Source: CAVUPF01 sp963743285
GTDB taxonomy: Bacteria; Actinomycetota; Thermoleophilia; Solirubrobacterales; 70-9
Direction of reading: 5' to 3'
DNA: 64,000 nt
Assembly (NCBI GenBank): GCA_963743285.1
Contig: CAVUPF010000011.1
Span: 1 to 64,000 of the forward strand
Shown: in pieces, positions 34,047 through 42,143 of the stretch
Layout of the letters: each line of letters begins with the position of its first letter
Numbering within the stretch: position 1 is the first letter of the stretch
The notes under the pieces: model-generated
What the model was told of the DNA's origin: nothing
Databases searched by the model: none
The model's input: only the letters and a program-made list of their open reading frames with translations
Made by a program: the position numbers and the translations under genes

Positions 34047-35225
34047 TCAGCGCAGCCTGGGCAGGCCGAGGACCCGCTCGGCGATGATGTTCTTGAGGAT
34101 GTCGGTCGTGCCGCCCTCGATCGAGTTGGCACGCGAGCGCAGGAAGCTGTACTGCCAGGCGCCGTTCGCCATCGCGTGCTCGGCGCCGCGCGCCAGCGGT
34201 GCGTAGGCCCCCTCGATGTCGAGCGACAGCTCGGCGATCCCCTGGTTTATGTCGGCCCACTGCCACTTACCGAGCGACCCCTCCGGGCCTGGGATGCCCG
34301 ACTGCATCGTCTTGGTCAGGCCGCGGTAGGCGTTGAGCCGCATCGTCTCCGCCTCGATATGGAGCTGGGCGATCCGCTGGCGGTAGTAGGAGTCCTCAGC
34401 TGCAGAGCCGCCGTTTACGCGGACGGCGCTTGCCAGCGCCGCCAGCCTGTTGAGGCTGTTCTGGATCTGGGCGATCGCGCCAAAGGCCAGGCCGGCGCGC
34501 TCGTTCATCAGCGTCGTGATCGCCACCGCCCAGCCGTTGCCGACCCCGCCGACCACGTTGGCATCGGGAATCCGCGCCTCCTCGATGAAGATCTCGTTGA
34601 ACTCTCCCTCACCGGTGATCTGCACCAGCGGCCGCACCTGCACCCCCTCCTGCTCCATGTCCATCAGGAAGTAGGTGAGGCCTTTGTGCTTGGGCGCGTC
34701 GGGGTCGGTGCGGGCGACGAGCATGCACCACTTCGCGTACTGGGCGAAGGTCGTCCAGACCTTCTGCCCGCTCACCACCCATTCGTCGCCGTCGCGGACG
34801 GCGCGGGTCTTCAGCGAGGCGAGGTCCGAGCCGGACTCCGGCTCGGAGAACCCTTGGCACCAGATCTCCTCGGCGGTGAGGATCGGCTCCAGGTAGCGCT
34901 GCTTTTGCTCATCGGTGCCGTGGGCGATCACCACCGGGCCGCCCATCGCCAGGCCGAGCACATTGGCGGGGCTGGGCGCCTCCTGCCGCGAGGCCTCGCC
35001 GACGAAGATCGCCTGCTCGATCAAGGTGGCGCCGCGGCCGCCGTACTCCTTCGGCCATGAGATGCCCGCCCAGCCGGCGGCGTGCATCTTGTGCTGCCAC
35101 TCGCGGCGGAAGGCCATCACCTCATCGAGCCCACCCTCCGGCTCGGGGCCTGGGTGGTTTGCCTCCAGCCAGGCACGAACCTCGTCGCGGAATTCCTGCT
35201 CGGAGGGCGAGAGGGTCAAGTCCAT
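34047..35225 (-). CDS. Acyl-CoA dehydrogenase, FadE-type, catalytic-type subunit
   Basis: 392 aa. Conserved blocks: WAGISWPKEYGGRGATLIEQAIF near residue 52, WCQGFSEPESGSDLASLKT near 122, WVVSGQKVWTTFAQYA near 146, and the C-terminal RANSIEGGTTDILKNIIAERVLGL near 370 with the catalytic-type Glu. This is the form seen in actinobacterial FadE enzymes for branched or steroid-derived acyl chains. It starts 57 bp after the thiolase stop and is followed by its partner subunit 14 bp on. Confidence 0.9.
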   Translation of the reverse strand: MDLTLSPSEQEFRDEVRAWLEANHPGPEPEGGLDEVMAFRREWQHKMHAAGWAGISWPKEYGGRGATLIEQAIFVGEASRQEAPSPANVLGLAMGGPVVIAHGTDEQKQRYLEPILTAEEIWCQGFSEPESGSDLASLKTRAVRDGDEWVVSGQKVWTTFAQYAKWCMLVARTDPDAPKHKGLTYFLMDMEQEGVQVRPLVQITGEGEFNEIFIEEARIPDANVVGGVGNGWAVAITTLMNERAGLAFGAIAQIQNSLNRLAALASAVRVNGGSAAEDSYYRQRIAQLHIEAETMRLNAYRGLTKTMQSGIPGPEGSLGKWQWADINQGIAELSLDIEGAYAPLARGAEHAMANGAWQYSFLRSRANSIEGGTTDILKNIIAERVLGLPRLR

Positions 35226-35245
35226 CGGCTGGAGAGACTACCTGG

Positions 35246-35257
35246 CTGACTGGCCAG
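35246..35257. promoter_or_regulatory. TGACTGG half-site between thiolase and ACAD genes
   Basis: CTGACTGGCCAG matches the left half of the TTGACTG-GT-CAGTCAA operator and is itself nearly symmetric. It sits 21 bp upstream of the ACAD start, so an internal promoter may be controlled here. Short and partial. Confidence 0.35.
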
Positions 35258-35282
35258 GGCCGGGCCCAGCTGACACCTGCGC

Positions 35283-36470
35283 TCAGATCCTCTCGATGAG
35301 GGTGCCGGTCCCGAGCCCCCCGCCGCAGCACATCGTGACCAGGCCCATCTCCTTGTCGGAGCGCTCCATCTCGTGGAGCAGGGTCGTGATCAGCCGCGCC
35401 CCGGTCGAGCCGAGCGGGTGCCCGAGCGCGATCGCGCCGCCGTTGACGTTGACCCTGTCCATGTCGGGGTCAAGTTCGCGCCGCCAGGCTCCGAGGACAG
35501 AGGCGAACGCCTCGTTGATCTCGACCAGGTCGATGTCATTCATCGTCATCCCGTTGCGCTCCAAGAGCTTCCGGGTGGCCGGGATCGGGCCGGTCAGCAT
35601 AATCACCGGGTCGACGCCGACCGTCGTCTGGTCATAGATCCGCGCCCGTGGCTTGAGGCCGAGCGCGTCGGCCTTCTCGCGCGCCATCAGCAGGACGGCG
35701 GCCGCGCCGTCGGAGACCTGGGAGGAGTTGCCGGCGGTGATCTTGCCGTCCTCCTTGAAGGCGGGCTTCAGATTGGCGAGCGCCTCCAGCGAGGTGTCGG
35801 GGCGGATGCCCTGATCGGTGACGTAGGTGTCGCCGTTGACCGAGAAGGGAATTATCTCGCGCTCAAAGCGGCCCTCCTCGGTCGCCTGCGCGGCGCGCTG
35901 GTGGGAGCGCAGGCCGATCTCGTCCAGCTCGGAGCGGGGGATCTCCCAGCGATCGGCGATCATCTCGGCGGAGATGCCCTGGGGGACGAGGTCATAGCGC
36001 TCCATCAGCTGCGCTGAGAAGGGCATCCCGTGCTCCTCCATCACCGAGTAGGCGTCCGCGAAGGAGATGTGGCCCATGTGCTCGACGCCGGAACCGATCG
36101 CGACGTCGTGAACGCCGGTCGCGATCAGCGCCGCGGCGAAGTTGACGGCTTGCTGGGCGGAGCCGCACTGGCGATCGATCGTGGTCGCCGGCGTCTCGAC
36201 CGGGAGACCGGCCTCCAGCCATGCGTTGCGGCCGATATTGACCCCCTGCTCGCCGAACTGCTGCGCGCAGCCAGTGACCACGTCGCCGACTTCGGCGGGG
36301 TCGATCCCGGCCCGCGCGATCACCTCGGCGTAGGACTTGGCCAAGAGGTTGGACGGGTGGAGGTCCTTGTAGTACCCCTTCTCGGGGTGGCCGCGCCCGA
36401 TCGGGGTGCGCGCCGCCTCAACGATGACGACCTCGCGGCCCCCAAATCTGCCCTTGCCGTTGCCTGCCAT
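35283..36470 (-). CDS. Thiolase (acetyl-CoA acyltransferase)
   Basis: 395 aa. The nucleophilic Cys is in IDRQCGSAQQAVNFA near residue 93, with VEHMGHISF following; the C-terminal catalytic pair is His in NGGAIALGHPLGSTGARL near 350 and Cys in CCGGGLGTGTLIERI near 382. It cleaves 3-ketoacyl-CoA with CoA to give acetyl- or propionyl-CoA. Gene order thiolase-ACAD-ACAD matches mycobacterial fadA5-like clusters for sterol side chains. First gene of the operon 36470-31592. Confidence 0.93.
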   Translation of the reverse strand: MAGNGKGRFGGREVVIVEAARTPIGRGHPEKGYYKDLHPSNLLAKSYAEVIARAGIDPAEVGDVVTGCAQQFGEQGVNIGRNAWLEAGLPVETPATTIDRQCGSAQQAVNFAAALIATGVHDVAIGSGVEHMGHISFADAYSVMEEHGMPFSAQLMERYDLVPQGISAEMIADRWEIPRSELDEIGLRSHQRAAQATEEGRFEREIIPFSVNGDTYVTDQGIRPDTSLEALANLKPAFKEDGKITAGNSSQVSDGAAAVLLMAREKADALGLKPRARIYDQTTVGVDPVIMLTGPIPATRKLLERNGMTMNDIDLVEINEAFASVLGAWRRELDPDMDRVNVNGGAIALGHPLGSTGARLITTLLHEMERSDKEMGLVTMCCGGGLGTGTLIERI

Positions 36471-36486
36471 GGAAGCCTCCGTTCAG

Positions 36487-36529
36487 TCGACTGGTCACCC
36501 AACTGTACTCAAGTTGATTGGTGAGTCAG
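36487..36529. promoter_or_regulatory. Two imperfect TTGACTG-type palindromes between thiolase and 3-hydroxyacyl-CoA dehydrogenase genes
   Basis: TCGACTG-GT-CACCCAA at 36487-36502 and TTGATTG-GT-GAGTCAG at 36514-36529 share the 7-2-7 layout and central GT of the perfect operator at 28790-28805. Both lie between the divergent starts at 36470 and 36561. The better one matches 11 of 14 arm positions. This suggests joint control of beta-oxidation genes. Confidence 0.5.
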
Positions 36530-36560
36530 CCAGGGGCGTTGTGATAGGAACCCCGTCCGG

Positions 36561-37385
36561 ATGAGCACGAATCACGGATACGAGAGTCCCGGAATTGCTG
36601 GCAGCGGCGCGATAGCTACAGGCCTCGCCGCTGTCTCGACGACTACGGCGGACACGATTCTGCTGGCTCGGAGCGAGGCGTCGGCCTGGCGGGCGGAGGA
36701 GAGGACGGTTGCCGCCTGCGCCAAGATCGAGGGGGCCGACCCCTCGCGACTGCGGGTGACAACCGACCCGGCCGACTTGGCCGGGTGCGACATCGTCATC
36801 GAGTCCGTGATCGAGGAGCTCGGGCCCAAGGGCGAGGTGCTGGCGAGCGTCGCCGACGTCTGCTCCGACGCCGACCTCGCCACCACCACCTTCTTCCTCG
36901 GCATCGCCGAGATCGCCGCGGCGAGCGGCACCGGCGGCCGCCTCTTCGGCCTGCACGTCTTCAACCCGGTGCCGCGGATGCAGCTGGTCGAGGTCTGCTT
37001 CCCCGACGGCGCCGAGGGCGCCCGCGAGAAGGCGCTGGCCTGGTGCGCCGCACTGGGCAAGACGGCGGTGGAGGTTCCCGACCAGGCGGGCTTCGTCGTC
37101 AATCGCCTGCTCTTCCCCTACCTCTTCGACGCGGTGCGGATGATCGAGCGCACCGGCATGGAGGCCGGCGAGGTAGACACCTGCATGAAGCTCGGTGCCG
37201 GCCACCCGATGGGCCCGCTGGCCCTGCTCGACTTTGTCGGACTCGACGTTGCCGAGGCGATCGGCGACGCCCTCTATGCAGACTCCTCAGAGGCGGCCCA
37301 CAAGCCGCCCGGGCTGATGGTCGAGATGGTCGGAGAAGAGAAGCTCGGCCGCAAGAGCGGCGCCGGGTTTTACGAGTACGACTGA
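36561..37385 (+). CDS. 3-hydroxyacyl-CoA dehydrogenase
   Basis: 274 aa. N-terminal NAD-binding motif GIAGSGAIATGLA, then IVIESVIEELGPKGEVLASV, the catalytic His in LFGLHVFNPVPRMQLVEV near residue 135, QAGFVVNRLLFPYLFDAVRM near 172 and the C-terminal GHPMGPLALLDFVGLDVAEAI. Stand-alone FadB2-like enzyme without a hydratase domain. It oxidises 3-hydroxyacyl-CoA, the step between hydratase and thiolase. Its 3' end overlaps a convergent small gene by 16 bp. Confidence 0.93.
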   Translation: MSTNHGYESPGIAGSGAIATGLAAVSTTTADTILLARSEASAWRAEERTVAACAKIEGADPSRLRVTTDPADLAGCDIVIESVIEELGPKGEVLASVADVCSDADLATTTFFLGIAEIAAASGTGGRLFGLHVFNPVPRMQLVEVCFPDGAEGAREKALAWCAALGKTAVEVPDQAGFVVNRLLFPYLFDAVRMIERTGMEAGEVDTCMKLGAGHPMGPLALLDFVGLDVAEAIGDALYADSSEAAHKPPGLMVEMVGEEKLGRKSGAGFYEYD

Positions 37386-37609
37386 CGCTTGCCGCTCAGG
37401 TCCCAGATCACATCGGCCTCGGAGATGCCCTGGCGACGGGCGATGATCTCAACCTGATCCCAGGGCAGCTCGGCTTCCGGCAGGTCGTCCCAGCGAGCCA
37501 GGTCGAGGGCCTCGACCACCCCCTGAAGCGCCGGGCCGAGATGCTCTTCGGAGCGCAGCAGCGCCCGCAGGACCTCGATCTGCTTGTCGCTAAGGCGAAC
37601 AACCCACAT
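37370..37609 (-). CDS. Small hypothetical protein, 79 aa
   Basis: Sequence MWVVRLSDKQIEVLRALLRSEE begins with a helical, leucine-rich segment, followed by an acidic stretch (ARWDDLPEAELPWDQVEI). No signal, membrane or catalytic motif. It looks like a small helical regulator-type protein but cannot be assigned. Converges with the 3-hydroxyacyl-CoA dehydrogenase gene (16-bp overlap). Confidence 0.55.
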   Translation of the reverse strand: MWVVRLSDKQIEVLRALLRSEEHLGPALQGVVEALDLARWDDLPEAELPWDQVEIIARRQGISEADVIWDLSGKRQSYS

Positions 37610-37651
37610 GCGGAACCTCCAACGTTGGCGGGTGCGGGTTGCCCGGAAAAG

Positions 37652-38950
37652 CTAGGCGGAGGGACGGACGGAACGGCTGATCCGCACCGCCTCGATCCGG
37701 TTCTCTCGGACCGACTCGACCCTGATCGTGTAGCCGTTGGAGACGATCAAGTCGCCGCGTTTCGGCAGACGGCCGAGCTCGCCGAAGACGTAGCCGCCGA
37801 CCGAGTTGTAGGCATCCGTGTCGACCGGCAGCTCGATTCCCGCATCGGCGAGGTCGCCGAGCGAGACATGACCGCGCACGAACCAGTCCCCGTTGGTGAG
37901 CCGGCGCAGCGCCGCGGCACGCGGGTCGGTCTCGTCCTCGATCTCGCCCACCACCTCCTCGAGGATGTCCTCGACGCTGACGATCCCGACCGTCCTGCCG
38001 TACTCGTCGACGACTACCGCCACCGAGGTGCGCTGGACTTGGAGGTCGTGGAGGAGGTCGTCGAGCGGCCGCGTCTCGGGGACGATCAGGGCGTCACGGA
38101 TCACCGGCTCGATCGTTGCCTCGGGCCCCTCGCCCATGTAGAGCCGAGCGAGGCTGTTGTTGTGGACGATTCCCTTCACCCGGTCTGGGTTTTCGTCTTC
38201 GATCACCACCAGCCGCGTGTGGCCGGAGGTGACGCAGCGCCGCAGCGCCGTCTCGACGGCCTCCGAGGCGTCGACGGTGACCACGGCCGGGATCGGCGTC
38301 ATCACCTCACGCGCCTCCTGCTCGTGCAAGTGAAAGACGCCGCCAAGCATCCCGGCCTCGCCAGGGTCCAGCGTCCCCCCCAGCCTCGAGCTGTCGATGA
38401 TCTCTTTCAGATCCTCGGCGGTGTGGCGCTCTTCGAGATCGCCCGGGTTGACCCCGAAGAGGCGGACGATCGAATTGGAGAGCCCGCTCAGCCCAAAGAC
38501 GACCGGGGCGCTGATGGCCCGGAACCAGTTGAGCGGCCGCGCGACGCGGCGGGCGGTGCGCTCGGCATGGCTGATCGCCAGCATCTTCGGCACCTGCTCG
38601 CCGATCACGATGTGCACGGCGGTGACCAGGGCGAAGGCGATCACCACCGAGATCGCCGCCGCGACCTCGTGCGAGAGGCCGCCGAAGATGGGTTCCAGCA
38701 GCTTGGCGATCGAGGGCTCACCGAGGAAGCCGATCCCGATCGAGGCCATCGTGACTCCAACCTGGCAGGCAGAGAGCGAGTCTTCGATCCTGTCGAGCTG
38801 CTCGATCACAGCCTCGGCGCCGCTCTCTCCCTCCTTGGCGAGCTGTTCGATCTTGCCGCGGCGGCTGCGAATCAGCGCGAACTCCGCCGCCACGAAGAAG
38901 CCGTTGACAGCGATCAGGACGAGCAGCAGGGCAAGCAGCAGGGCGGTCAT
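37652..38950 (-). CDS. CNNM/CBS-domain membrane protein (HlyC/CorC family)
   Basis: 432 aa. The CNNM membrane domain covers residues 1-190 with three or four helices and the motifs NGFFVAAEFALIRSRR and FGLSGLSNSIVRLFG. A pair of CBS domains follows (VMTPIPAVVTVDASEAVE and VVDEYGRTVGIVSVEDILEEVVGEIEDE), then a CorC/HlyC transporter-associated domain (RGHVSLGDLADAGIELP, GGYVFGELGRLPKRGD). The family handles Mg or Co efflux and related ion homeostasis. Confidence 0.92.
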   Translation of the reverse strand: MTALLLALLLVLIAVNGFFVAAEFALIRSRRGKIEQLAKEGESGAEAVIEQLDRIEDSLSACQVGVTMASIGIGFLGEPSIAKLLEPIFGGLSHEVAAAISVVIAFALVTAVHIVIGEQVPKMLAISHAERTARRVARPLNWFRAISAPVVFGLSGLSNSIVRLFGVNPGDLEERHTAEDLKEIIDSSRLGGTLDPGEAGMLGGVFHLHEQEAREVMTPIPAVVTVDASEAVETALRRCVTSGHTRLVVIEDENPDRVKGIVHNNSLARLYMGEGPEATIEPVIRDALIVPETRPLDDLLHDLQVQRTSVAVVVDEYGRTVGIVSVEDILEEVVGEIEDETDPRAAALRRLTNGDWFVRGHVSLGDLADAGIELPVDTDAYNSVGGYVFGELGRLPKRGDLIVSNGYTIRVESVRENRIEAVRISRSVRPSA

Positions 38951-39055
38951 CGGCTATGTGGCCCAGTACTTCGGGGGAGGTCGTCTTCGGCCATTCGGCG
39001 CACGGAATATAGCTCCCCCCACTCCGGCACCCAGAGAAGTGCGATATTGAGCCGG

Positions 39056-39976
39056 ATGCGCATCGCGAGCCTCGTCCCATCGGCAACCGAGATGCTGTTC
39101 GCCCTCGGGCTCAGCGACAGCGTCGTCGCGGTGACGCATGAGTGCGACTATCCGACCGAGGCGCGCTCGCTTCCCCACCTGACCCGCACCGTGCTGCCGC
39201 AGGTGCTCAGCGCCGGAGAGATCGATGCCGCCGTGAAGGCGATCGTCGGCGAGGGCCGGGCGCTCTACGCGCTGGATGAGAAGCGACTTGCCGAACTGTC
39301 ACCCGAGTTGATCGTCACCCAGGCGGTGTGCGATGTCTGCGCGGTGTCCTACGAGGAGGTGGTCGAGGTCGCCGCCCGTCTCCCGAGCCACCCGCGAGTC
39401 GTTCAGCAGGACCCGAGCACGCTCGGCGAGATGCTGGAGGACGTGATCCGGCTCGGCGAGGCGGCTGGGGTGCAGGAGCAGGCCCACGAGCTGCGCGGCG
39501 AGCTGGAGGGGAGGCTCGCAGCCGTCGGCGCCGCCGTGTCGGGGGCGACCCTGCCGCGAGTGATCGCGCTGGAGTGGCTCGACCCGCCCTACGTCGGCGG
39601 CCACTGGATCCCCGAGATGATCTCGATCGCCGGCGGCGAGGACGTCGCCGGGCCGCCGGGGCTGCGCTCGCCCGAGGTCGGCTGGGGCGAGCTGTCGGGA
39701 CTGGGCCCCGATGTGGTGATCGCGATGCCCTGCGGTTGGTACCTGGAGGACTCGCGCGCCCAGGCCGTAGAGCAATGGGGGCGTATCGAGGCGCTCGGCG
39801 CCGCCCACGTCTTCGCGGTCGACGCGGCCTCTACCTTCTCCCGCCCGGGGCCGCGGCTGGTCGATGGGGTGGAGCTCCTCGGCCACTTGCTGCACCCCGA
39901 CCTGATCGACCCTCCGGGTAACATCGAGTTCGACGAGCTGCGGGACTCCGTCTCAAGGCCCGGCCGTTCACGGTAA
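39056..39976 (+). CDS. BtuF-like periplasmic-binding-fold protein lacking a signal peptide
   Basis: 306 aa from ATG at 39056. The opening RIASLVPSATEMLFALGLSDSVVAVTHECDYP and the later LIVTQAVCDVCAVSYEEV match the PF01497 cobalamin/siderophore-binding fold, including the long helix linking two lobes. No signal peptide or lipobox precedes it, so it may act in the cytosol, as many actinobacterial cobalamin-binding-like proteins of this type do. No ABC permease or ATPase is adjacent. A much longer open frame upstream of the ATG is judged spurious. Confidence 0.85.
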   Translation: MRIASLVPSATEMLFALGLSDSVVAVTHECDYPTEARSLPHLTRTVLPQVLSAGEIDAAVKAIVGEGRALYALDEKRLAELSPELIVTQAVCDVCAVSYEEVVEVAARLPSHPRVVQQDPSTLGEMLEDVIRLGEAAGVQEQAHELRGELEGRLAAVGAAVSGATLPRVIALEWLDPPYVGGHWIPEMISIAGGEDVAGPPGLRSPEVGWGELSGLGPDVVIAMPCGWYLEDSRAQAVEQWGRIEALGAAHVFAVDAASTFSRPGPRLVDGVELLGHLLHPDLIDPPGNIEFDELRDSVSRPGRSR

Positions 39977-39979
39977 TCG

Positions 39980-40804
39980 TCAGGCGATCGCGATCGCGCC
40001 GACGATCGAGACGATCGCGATCACAGTCATCAGCGCCAGCTCCGCGTAGAGCCGCGAGCTGCCCAGTCGACCGCGCTCTCCGGCGAGGATGGCGAGCGCG
40101 CAGAGGAATCCCGCGACGAGACCGCCGAGGTGACCGCCGAGGCTGATCTCCGGATCGCTGACATCGATCACAAGATTCACCAGCACGAGCACTCCAATCG
40201 ACTGGGCGACGTGGTCGAGGCCGCGCCCCCTGGCGAGCACGAATGCGGCGCCGAAGACGCCGAAGATCGCCCCTGAGGCCCCGATCGTAAGCTGGTCGGG
40301 ACCGCTCAGCAGCAGCGCCCCCAAGGCACCGGCAAACAGCGACGCCACGTAGATGAAGACGAATCGCGTCGTGCCGATCGCCGGCTCCAGCAAGCGGCCC
40401 CCGAAGTAGAGCGCGACCATGTTGAAGCCGATGTGGAGGAGGTCGACATGCAGGAAGGCCCCGGTCAGGAGCCGGTACCACTCGCCGCTCGCCACCGAGG
40501 TGCCAAGCAGGCCGTAATTGTTGACCAGGCTTTCGCCTGGGCTATTGAGGCCGCCATGACCGGAGCCGACCTCGGCGAGGTAGATGGCGACGTTGATCGC
40601 GATCAGGATGTAGGTGGCCGGCGCATGGACCGAGCCTCCGAACGCCCCCGCCCCATGACTCACCTTGGTCCGCTCGCGCATGCACTCCGGGCAACGCATA
40701 CCGACCGGGGTCGGGGTCATGCAATCGGGGCAGATCGGCCGCCCGCACGCGGAGCAGGCGACGCGGGTCTCGCGGTCGGGATGTCGGTAACAGGTCTGGG
40801 CCAA
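39980..40804 (-). CDS. Rhomboid-family intramembrane serine protease with N-terminal zinc finger
   Basis: 274 aa. Residues 1-50 contain a B-box-like zinc-finger segment: CYRHPDRETRVACSACGRPICPDCM, plus GMRCPECM. Six helices follow. The active-site Ser is in TIGASGAIFGVFGA near residue 175 and the His in LGGHLGGLVAGFL near 230; GRLLEPAIG and LLHIGFNMVALYFGG are the L1/helix 2 signatures. It cleaves membrane proteins within the bilayer. The combination with an N-terminal zinc finger is common in actinobacterial rhomboids. Confidence 0.93.
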   Translation of the reverse strand: MAQTCYRHPDRETRVACSACGRPICPDCMTPTPVGMRCPECMRERTKVSHGAGAFGGSVHAPATYILIAINVAIYLAEVGSGHGGLNSPGESLVNNYGLLGTSVASGEWYRLLTGAFLHVDLLHIGFNMVALYFGGRLLEPAIGTTRFVFIYVASLFAGALGALLLSGPDQLTIGASGAIFGVFGAAFVLARGRGLDHVAQSIGVLVLVNLVIDVSDPEISLGGHLGGLVAGFLCALAILAGERGRLGSSRLYAELALMTVIAIVSIVGAIAIA

Positions 40805-40831
40805 GGGATGGGCAGCCTACAATCGCTGCCG

Positions 40832-41248
40832 ATGAACCCGCCCAGCCCAGCCCGGCTCTACGCGAGCGCGGCAGGCGCCTTTCTCGTCGTACTCGGCATC
40901 GTCGGCTTCTTCTACAGCGCCTCGTTCGGCACCCCGGGCCAGGTAAAGGACGGACTCGGCGTGCTCGGCGTCAACGGCTGGGAGAACGTCCTGCACGTCG
41001 TGACGGGAGCGATCGGGCTGCTCGTTGCGGGCCATGCGGCTCGCCAGTACGCGCTGTGGCTTGGAGCTCTCTATGTCGCGCTCGCGATCTGGGGCTTCGC
41101 GATTGCCAGCCGGGACTCGATCCTCGGCCTGCTCCCGGCGGGCGCCGGGGCGAACTCCCTGCACCTGGTCCTCGGCCTGCTCGGGATCGCCGCGGCGCTG
41201 GCCACGCCGGTGCCGAAGCTAAAAGCGCGAGCGAAGCCCGCCGGCTAG
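40832..41248 (+). CDS. DUF4383-like small membrane protein
   Basis: 138 aa from ATG at 40832. Four hydrophobic helices (LYASAAGAFLVVLGIVGFF, VLHVVTGAIGLLVAG, YALWLGALYVALAIWGF, LHLVLGLLGIAAALA) with GxxNxxHxxxG-like NGWENVLHVVTGAIG at helix 2, the DUF4383 signature. Role unknown. Overlaps the convergent minus-strand gene by 30 bp. Confidence 0.8.
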   Translation: MNPPSPARLYASAAGAFLVVLGIVGFFYSASFGTPGQVKDGLGVLGVNGWENVLHVVTGAIGLLVAGHAARQYALWLGALYVALAIWGFAIASRDSILGLLPAGAGANSLHLVLGLLGIAAALATPVPKLKARAKPAG

Positions 41249-41572
41249 CGATCGCAAACCGCGGCGGGTCCTCTGCCTGCTGCGGCGGCGGGCCTCGAGC
41301 AGCACCAGGGCGCCGGTGGCTACACCGCCGGCCGTGACCGCGACCACGGGGCGCACCCAGTTGCGCGGGTCGCGCAAGGCGCGCAACTCGCTCTCCGAGA
41401 GCTCCTCAGCCCAATCGGCGAGCTCCTCGGCAGCGGCCTGTGTAACGGCGGAGAGGGTGTCCTCGACTCGTCCCGAGAGCCGCTCCGGCGGCTCGATCGG
41501 GCGCAGTGCGTCGCTGAGCAGCTGCTCGACGTCCCAGGTGCTGCCGGTCAGTCGCTCGGTCGCGTCACTCAT
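41219..41572 (-). CDS. Small membrane protein after an ECF sigma gene, possible anti-sigma-like factor
   Basis: 117 aa from ATG at 41572. Overlaps the end of the sigma-factor gene by 8 bp, so it is translationally coupled to it. A long acidic helical region (DVEQLLSDALRPIEP; ELADWAEELSESELRAL) precedes one hydrophobic segment (VRPVVAVTAGGVATGALVLLEA) and a basic tail. Position and shape are those of membrane anti-sigma factors, but no ZAS zinc motif is seen, so the role is inference. Confidence 0.65.
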   Translation of the reverse strand: MSDATERLTGSTWDVEQLLSDALRPIEPPERLSGRVEDTLSAVTQAAAEELADWAEELSESELRALRDPRNWVRPVVAVTAGGVATGALVLLEARRRSRQRTRRGLRSLAGGLRSRF

Positions 41573-42125
41573 CGCCCAGCTTCTCCTGGAGCTGCTTGAT
41601 CGCACGGTGGATCAGTACCTTGGTGGCGCCGTCGGTGCGGCCCAGCGCCCGCGCGATCTCGCGGTTGTCCATGCCGAGCGCGAAGCGCATGATCAGCGCC
41701 TCGCGACGGTCCTCCGGCAGGTGCTCGAGGTTCTCCATCACCCGCCGCAGCTCCTCGCGTCCCTCGGCGATCGCCTCGGTGCCGTGGCGCGCCGCGATCG
41801 GGTCGGCGCTCTCGAGCGGAGTCTGGGGGCGGCGGGAGCGATCCCGGTAGTAGTTGGAGGCGAGGTTGTGGGCGATCCGGATCAGCCAGGGCCGCAGCGG
41901 CCGGCCGTCGGACTCGCGCCGGGCGCGATCGAAGTGGCGGTAGGCCTGTAGGAATGCCTGCTCGGTCAGGTCCTCGGCGTCGTGGTGGTTGCCGACCCGG
42001 TAGTAGGAGTAGGAGTAAACGTCGCGCAGGTGGTCCCTGTAGAGGTCCTCGAAGGCCCGGTCCAGCTCCGCCTTCGCGGCTGGGTCGAGGCTCGCCGGCT
42101 CGACGTTCTCCTCTGCGCCGCTCAC
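41565..42125 (-). CDS. RNA polymerase sigma factor, ECF/sigma-70 family
   Basis: 186 aa. Region 2 is seen at DLYRDHLRDVYSYSYYRVGNHHDAEDLTEQAFLQAYRHF, where the DAEDLTQ-like 2.2 helix is clear; region 4 is DRREALIMRFALGMDNREIARALGRTDGATKVLIHRAIKQL, with the helix-turn-helix. No region 1.1 or 3. Upstream of its coupled membrane gene and 18 bp from the PlsC-GpsA fusion gene, possibly in one operon. Stimulus unknown. Confidence 0.92.
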   Translation of the reverse strand: MSGAEENVEPASLDPAAKAELDRAFEDLYRDHLRDVYSYSYYRVGNHHDAEDLTEQAFLQAYRHFDRARRESDGRPLRPWLIRIAHNLASNYYRDRSRRPQTPLESADPIAARHGTEAIAEGREELRRVMENLEHLPEDRREALIMRFALGMDNREIARALGRTDGATKVLIHRAIKQLQEKLGDE

Positions 42126-42143
42126 CCGCCAAGCCTAGTCCGA

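Noticed and set aside
36785..39055. Very long plus-strand open frame upstream of the BtuF-like gene
   Set aside because: It runs out of frame through the 3-hydroxyacyl-CoA dehydrogenase gene and antisense to the CNNM/CBS gene, is Arg/Asp/His-rich with no family motif, and is open only because of GC bias. The real gene begins at ATG 39056.
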